A DNA stretch of 64,000 nt from assembly GCA_963753485.1 (NCBI GenBank), contig CAVWCL010000001.1, positions 558,001 through 622,000 of the forward strand. Direction: 5' to 3'. A model generated the notes under the pieces. It made no database searches. It was not told where the DNA came from and saw only the letters and a list, made by a program, of their open reading frames with translations. The stretch's first letter is position 1. The number at the start of each line of letters is the position of its first letter. Positions 60,245 to 64,000 of this stretch are shown in pieces. Position numbers and translations under genes: made by a program. The stretch comes from CAWDLX01 sp963753485. Lineage in GTDB: Bacteria; Actinomycetota; Actinomycetes; Mycobacteriales; Micromonosporaceae.

Positions 60245-60573
60245 GTGCCCGCGTCGACCACAGTGGAGGAGCCCGGTGCTGGGTGGCGACTTGGCCCGCC
60301 ACCTGCTGGAGAACCGACCCAAGAACTGGTCGTACCCGTGGGCAGCGACGTTGACGGTCGTCGCTGAGAACCTGTCCCACACAGGTGCGTTGTGATCATC
60401 GTCATCCAGCGCGTCGGCGCGCCTGGGGAGATCGGACGCTGGTGGGAAGCCGGATCGGATATAGTGGTCGGGTCTACGTAGTTCCGCCTCGGCCGTGTTC
60501 TTTTCGGCCTCCGTGCGCGCGGCCACACAGGTCAGCGCCGGGCGGGATGATCCTTTCCACGTTCGGAGATCCG
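60245..60573 (+). promoter_or_regulatory. Leader region of the DEAD-box helicase gene
   Basis: No gene is supported. TATAGT near 60458-60463 could be a -10 box, which would give a leader of about 100 nt containing a GGCCG...CGGCC hairpin around TTCTTTT (about 60489-60508). Long structured leaders are common for cold-induced helicases. On the other strand, a short frame reading WDRFSATTVNVAAHGYDQFL may be a decayed gene end. Confidence 0.35.
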
Positions 60574-62004
60574 ATGGCGGCACGCCGCCCCCACAACCCC
60601 ACCCCATCCATGGGCACCTCGGCCACGTTCGCTGACCTCGGTGTGCCCGCGAAGTTGGCCGCGGCGCTGGCCGCCCGCGGTATCACCGCCCCGTACCCCA
60701 TCCAAGCCGCAACGCTGCCCGACTCGCTGGCCGGGCGGGACGTGCTTGGCCGCGCCAAGACCGGTTCGGGCAAGACCTATGCCTTCGTGCTCCCGATCCT
60801 CGCGCGGCTGGCCGCCGCCCCGAGGCCGCGGCGTCCGGGCCACCCGCGGGCGCTGATCCTGGCGCCCACCCGCGAGCTCGCGACCCAGATCCACGACTCG
60901 ATGGCTCCACTGGCCAAGACGCTGTCACTGGTCAGCCTGACCGTATTCGGCGGCGTAAGCCCGGCTCGGCAGATATCGGGCTTACGGGCCGGCGTGGACG
61001 TGCTGGTGGCCTGCCCGGGCCGGCTCGCCGATCATGTCGCCGCCGGCCACGCGCGCCTCGATGCAGTGGAAATCACCGTTATCGACGAGGCGGACCACAT
61101 GGCCGATCTCGGCTTCCTACCCGTCGTACGCAGGCTGCTCGACGCGACGCCACGTACCGGCCAACGACTGTTGTTCTCGGCGACTCTCGACGCTGCGGTG
61201 GACGTGCTGGTCAAGCGATTCCTCACCATGCCGGCCACGCACAGCGTCGATTCGCTGCAGTCACCCGTCGCGGCGATGACGCATCACCTGTTGCAGGTGC
61301 GCCACGACGACCGCGTACCGGTGCTCATCGACCTCACCGCCGCGCCCGGTCGCACCTTGGTGTTCACCCGTACCAAGCACCGCGCCAAGACATTGACCCG
61401 CGCGCTCGTCGCCGCTGGCGTGCCCGCCGTGGAACTGCACGGCAACCTCGCCCAGACCGCACGTAGCCGCAACCTGCTCGCGTTTTCCAGCGGCACCGTC
61501 CAAACCCTGGTGGCCACCGACATCGCCGCCCGCGGACTACACGTCGACGACATCAACCTCGTGATCCACGCCGACCCACCGGCCGAACACAAGGCATACC
61601 TGCACCGCTCCGGTCGAACCGCCCGGGCCGGCGCGACCGGCACGGTGATCACGCTGATGACCGACGATCAGGTCAGTGATGTGCGCGACCTGACCCGCAC
61701 CGCGGGCATCACCCCAGCCACCACGCGGCTCGGCCCAGGCCACCCATTGCTGAGCCAGCTCGCCCCCGGCCAACGCTCATTCGTCACCCCTTCCAGCCCC
61801 CCGGCCACCGACGCGGCGCGTCCCGCCCGGCCGGGTCGCGCTGCGCCACGCCGCGCCGGCGCGCCACGCCGCACCGTATCCAGGTCACCACATGCGAAGT
61901 CGACTCCCATTGGTTCATCAGGCACAGCAGCCTCCGTTCGAGGAAGCAGCGCGGCGGCCTTCTCCGCCCGCAGTCGTACGGGCTTACGCCGTGGCGGACG
62001 CTGA
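60574..62004 (+). CDS. DEAD-box ATP-dependent RNA helicase (RhlE-like)
   Basis: A 476-residue helicase. Motifs in order: Q motif (ATFADLGVPAKLAAALAARG, PYPIQAATLP), I AKTGSGKT, Ia PTRELATQ, Ib CPGRLADH, II DEAD in VIDEADHMADLGF, III SAT, IV VFTRTKHRA, V TDIAARGLHVDD, VI HRSGRTARAG. The C-terminus is a basic Arg/Ser/Pro/Ala-rich tail (about residues 400-476) that would bind RNA. ATG 60574 has GGAG 5 nt upstream; ATG 60547 is an alternative. Roles are ribosome assembly or RNA decay, often at low temperature. Confidence 0.92.
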   Translation: MAARRPHNPTPSMGTSATFADLGVPAKLAAALAARGITAPYPIQAATLPDSLAGRDVLGRAKTGSGKTYAFVLPILARLAAAPRPRRPGHPRALILAPTRELATQIHDSMAPLAKTLSLVSLTVFGGVSPARQISGLRAGVDVLVACPGRLADHVAAGHARLDAVEITVIDEADHMADLGFLPVVRRLLDATPRTGQRLLFSATLDAAVDVLVKRFLTMPATHSVDSLQSPVAAMTHHLLQVRHDDRVPVLIDLTAAPGRTLVFTRTKHRAKTLTRALVAAGVPAVELHGNLAQTARSRNLLAFSSGTVQTLVATDIAARGLHVDDINLVIHADPPAEHKAYLHRSGRTARAGATGTVITLMTDDQVSDVRDLTRTAGITPATTRLGPGHPLLSQLAPGQRSFVTPSSPPATDAARPARPGRAAPRRAGAPRRTVSRSPHAKSTPIGSSGTAASVRGSSAAAFSARSRTGLRRGGR

Positions 62005-62128
62005 CCGCCAACCTCGCCCATCCGCAGACCGCTATTCACGGACCGGCGCCGCCGCTACACACTCCTCGGCCGAATTGCGGATGTCCGCCGGCTGAGCGGG
62101 ACGTAGGTTCCCAGCATGCCTTCCACGC

Positions 62129-62302
62129 TCAGTCATGGCGCATCCGGGGCGATCCGTCGCTTTGCCGGGTGGGTCGCTCGCGGCTCGGTAGTTCCAGCGC
62201 GTCCGGCACCGATCCGACAAAACGTTCCTGTGCTGGTGCGACGCTCAGAGCCAGGACCGCATCGCGGTTCAACTGGGTGATCTCGCGGAGCGTCACGTCC
62301 AC
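62129..62302 (-). pseudogene. N-terminal remnant of a GNAT acetyltransferase
   Basis: GTG 62302 starts VDVTLREITQLNRDAVLALS then VAPAQERFVGSVPDALE, the N-terminal start of spermidine/diamine-type GNAT proteins. After about 40 residues the frame runs into unrelated Arg/Pro-rich sequence (LPSRERPTRQSDGS) and ends; the acetyl-CoA motif is missing. It is a truncated copy in the 574-bp gap between the helicase and TrmH genes. I see nothing else in that gap. Confidence 0.6.
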
Positions 62303-62578
62303 GGCGGTAGGGTACCTGCTCGCGGTGGGTGCCGGTCCGGCGTAGCCGCGAGCTGGTCGGCGGAGGGGTCCGCCGCCGGCTGCGAAGCCGCGAAAAACCG
62401 CGTGTGATCTTCGACCCGCCGCCTTATCCTGCGGCCATGATGCCGGCCATGTACGGCCAGGGCACCCGGTAGACCGCGCGAACACCGGGAGCGCCACTGC
62501 GGCGCACACACGCCCTGCGGTAGGTCCGTCTACAGACGACGCGCCTGCCTTCGCTGTACCCTCCACACGGAGACCACC

Positions 62579-63361
62579 ATGGCCGCCGCGCACATCAGCG
62601 CTCGCGATCCGCGCATCAGCGCGTTCCTGTCCCCGCGAACCCCGTCCGGAACCGTTCTCGCCGAAGGAACGTGGGCCCACCGTCATCTGCTCGACATCGG
62701 TGCCGACATCGACACCTTCCTCACCTGTCCCGAACTGCTCGACCCGCCGGCCCGTCCGCTTGCGCAGGCCATCGCCCGGCGCGCCCGGTCGGCGTACTCG
62801 GTGTCGGCCAAGACCTTTGCTCGCGTCAGCCGTCGTACGCGTCCTTCTGGCCTTGCCTGTCTGGTACACCTGCCGGCCTGGCGAGCGGCCGACGGTGTGA
62901 TCGGCGGGCGGGCGATCCACAGTGGAACTCTGGTACTGATCGCGGACGGGATCGAGTACGCCGCCAATCTGGGCGCGCTGATCCGTGTCGTCGACGCCAG
63001 CGGCGCGCAGGCGTTGCTGCTGACCAATCGCCAGGCCCGCATCGAGCATCCGGACGTGTTCACGGCCAGCCGCGGCACCCTGCTGACCACACCGGTGATC
63101 GACTTCGGCGAGCCGGCGGCGGCCGCAGCCTGGCTGGCCCGTGAGGGGTTCATTGTCCATCTGGCTCTGCCCGGCGCCTCCCGCCACTTCCGCGACCGTC
63201 CCCACGGCGTACGCCCAACCGCGATCGTCGTGGGTGCGGAAGGCCGCGGTGTGTCGGCCCAATGGCGGTCGGTGCCGCACGAGACGGTGTCGATTCCGAT
63301 GCGCGGTCGGGCCGACTCGCTCAACGTGGCCGTCGCGGCGGGCGTTCTGCTCTTCGGATGA
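62579..63361 (+). CDS. TrmH/SpoU-family RNA 2'-O-methyltransferase
   Basis: A 260-residue SPOUT methyltransferase. The N-terminal substrate domain (residues 1-110) is followed by the trefoil-knot domain: motif 1 EYAANLGALIRVVDASGAQA, motif 2 AIVVGAEGRGVS and motif 3 VSIPMRGRADSLNVAVAAGV. The family methylates ribose in rRNA or tRNA; some members (thiostrepton- and avilamycin-resistance types) protect producers from ribosome-targeting antibiotics. Target unknown here. GGAGACCACC precedes ATG 62579. The FAD oxidoreductase gene follows in the same direction. Confidence 0.9.
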   Translation: MAAAHISARDPRISAFLSPRTPSGTVLAEGTWAHRHLLDIGADIDTFLTCPELLDPPARPLAQAIARRARSAYSVSAKTFARVSRRTRPSGLACLVHLPAWRAADGVIGGRAIHSGTLVLIADGIEYAANLGALIRVVDASGAQALLLTNRQARIEHPDVFTASRGTLLTTPVIDFGEPAAAAAWLAREGFIVHLALPGASRHFRDRPHGVRPTAIVVGAEGRGVSAQWRSVPHETVSIPMRGRADSLNVAVAAGVLLFG

Positions 63362-63404
63362 CGTCGGTAGCGACCCGCGGGCTGGGTGATCCTGACCACT
63401 ACGA

Positions 63405-63428
63405 GTCTGCGTACATCGACGTACAGAC
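63405..63428. promoter_or_regulatory. Possible operator before the FAD oxidoreductase gene
   Basis: GTCTGCGTAC-ATCGAC-GTACAGAC is an imperfect dyad with GTAC and GTCT/AGAC half-sites, 45 bp before TTG 63473. The size suits a TetR- or MarR-type operator. No regulator gene is visible nearby. Confidence 0.4.
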
Positions 63429-63472
63429 AGCCACCGCACCGATGGTCTGCTGGCATCGACGAAGGAGTAGTT

Positions 63473-64000
63473 TTGAACACGGCAGGTATTCTTCACGACC
63501 GCGGCGCCAACCCCCAACGGAACGCGGTCGTGCTCGGTGCGAGCATGGCGGGCCTACTCGCCGCCCGCGTGCTCAGTGACACATTCGATCACGTGATCGT
63601 GGTCGACCGCGACGATCTCACCGGCACCGGTGCGCGTAAGGGCGTCCCCCAGGGACACCACGCGCACGGTATCCTGGCCAAGGGTCGGGAGATTCTGGAG
63701 GAGTTCTTCCCCGGCTTCACCGGTGAGCTGACCGCCCTGGGCGCCACCGCAGTCGACCTGGTGAGTGACATCGCGTGGTTTCACGCCGGTCGCATGCTCA
63801 GCGCCGCACCATCCGACCTGCTCGCCATCGCGGTCAGCCGGCCGACCCTCGAAGACTACCTCCGGGCACGCGTCGGTCGACTCACCAATGTGGAGATTCG
63901 CGGCGGGCACGAGGCGACCGGTCTGTTGACCGGGGACCACGGTCGCCGGGTGGACGGGGTGCACCTGGTGTCAGCCGGCGGCGGCCCGCTCGAGGAGCTC
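63473..64000 (+). CDS. FAD-dependent oxidoreductase/monooxygenase, 3' end outside window
   Basis: The frame is open to the right edge (176 codons visible). TTG 63473 has GAAGGAG 5 nt upstream. The N-terminus carries the FAD Rossmann motif AVVLGASMAGLLAARVLSD and VIVVDRDDL, then ARKGVPQGHHAHGILAKGRE, a signature of an actinobacterial flavoprotein family related to aromatic hydroxylases and geranylgeranyl reductases, and VSRPTLEDYLRARV. Substrate unknown. It may belong to a cluster continuing to the right. Confidence 0.85.
   Translation, partial: MNTAGILHDRGANPQRNAVVLGASMAGLLAARVLSDTFDHVIVVDRDDLTGTGARKGVPQGHHAHGILAKGREILEEFFPGFTGELTALGATAVDLVSDIAWFHAGRMLSAAPSDLLAIAVSRPTLEDYLRARVGRLTNVEIRGGHEATGLLTGDHGRRVDGVHLVSAGGGPLEEL

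Noticed and set aside
60245..60420. Minus-strand methyltransferase remnant (YDQFLGRF-like)
   Set aside because: Fewer than 30 suggestive residues and no motif; too weak to list as a gene.
62005..62578. A large minus-strand frame (62129-63517) as a real gene
   Set aside because: It runs antisense to the TrmH gene with skewed composition; only its last 60 codons resemble a protein (GNAT start) and are listed as a remnant.

Overview
This window is chromosomal DNA of a very GC-rich actinobacterium, most probably of the family Micromonosporaceae. The reasons are the codon use, the many GTG and TTG starts, TAnnnT -10 boxes placed 6-7 nt before start codons (leaderless transcripts), DUF397 and Scr1-type regulators, an F420-dependent enzyme, and dispersed GTTAGGAAGGG-type hairpins and GAGCGCGAGGAGCGAGC-type repeats of the kind I associate with this family. 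The gene order around 5.3-41 kb parallels the Mycobacterium tuberculosis stretch Rv2173-Rv2188c: polyprenyl synthase, Rv2175c-like protein, PknL-like kinase, class II DAHP synthase, 3'-5' exoribonuclease, PlsC-like acyltransferase, SRPBCC protein, FadD15-like ligase and PimB-like mannosyltransferase. This is therefore an old actinobacterial chromosomal block with accessory genes inserted.

Layout. 0-2.9 kb: two translationally coupled radical SAM enzymes (HemN-like and cobalamin-binding), probably the end of a biosynthetic cluster to the left. 2.9-5.1 kb: an IS1182-family element with CTAG target repeats, inserted exactly at one end of a 241-bp inverted-repeat MITE-like element. 5.3-7.6 kb: polyprenyl synthase facing a heterodimeric lycopene cyclase and an Rv2175c-like DNA-binding protein. 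7.7-13.1 kb: PASTA kinase, endonuclease IV, threonine aldolase, DAHP synthase. 13.3-21.8 kb: surface protein plus sortase, a Scr1-type regulator pair, proC, a PPi-type phosphofructokinase, small enzymes and a Crp-type regulator. 22-33.7 kb: a large cyclase/ATPase regulator, lipid acyltransferase, flavin monooxygenase plus alpha/beta hydrolase, ROK glucokinase and neighbours. 33.8-43.7 kb: acyl-CoA ligase, NarL-type two-component system, ECF42-like sigma factor with its YCII/DGPF partner, PimB-like transferase, M48 protease, NYN protein. 44-52.9 kb: a short RelA/SpoT homologue, Nudix and nucleotidyltransferase pair, aldehyde dehydrogenase with a stand-alone RAM protein, hydrolase, and a SigE-type sigma factor with a membrane partner. 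53-60.3 kb: a decayed accessory island of lower GC, with an unfamiliar zinc-ribbon/glycine-zipper protein, VapBC, a broken TIR gene split by an ISAs1-family element (10-bp target repeats) and several gene fragments. 60.5-64 kb: DEAD-box helicase, TrmH-type methyltransferase and the start of an FAD oxidoreductase.

The most unusual structure is a set of small start-site cassettes. They are 62-bp or 80-bp units, each encoding a 21-27 residue mini-ORF whose stop codon overlaps the next start (ATGA or GTGA). They occur singly or in tandem directly upstream of otherwise unrelated genes (about 7.5, 26.5, 28.6 and 46.0 kb). At 45.9 kb a -10 box lies 6 nt before the first mini-ORF, so the cassette chain probably begins the transcript. 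A second notable repeat is a palindrome (CGATCTAGGGCT arms) at 10.6, 21.8 and, as a relic, 42.3 kb. At 10.6 kb it sits between convergent genes and gives both proteins the same C-terminal peptide, SSRRSRAKA.

Coordinates of starts were chosen from coupling overlaps, Shine-Dalgarno spacing, leaderless promoter spacing and family alignment recalled from memory. No database search was possible.
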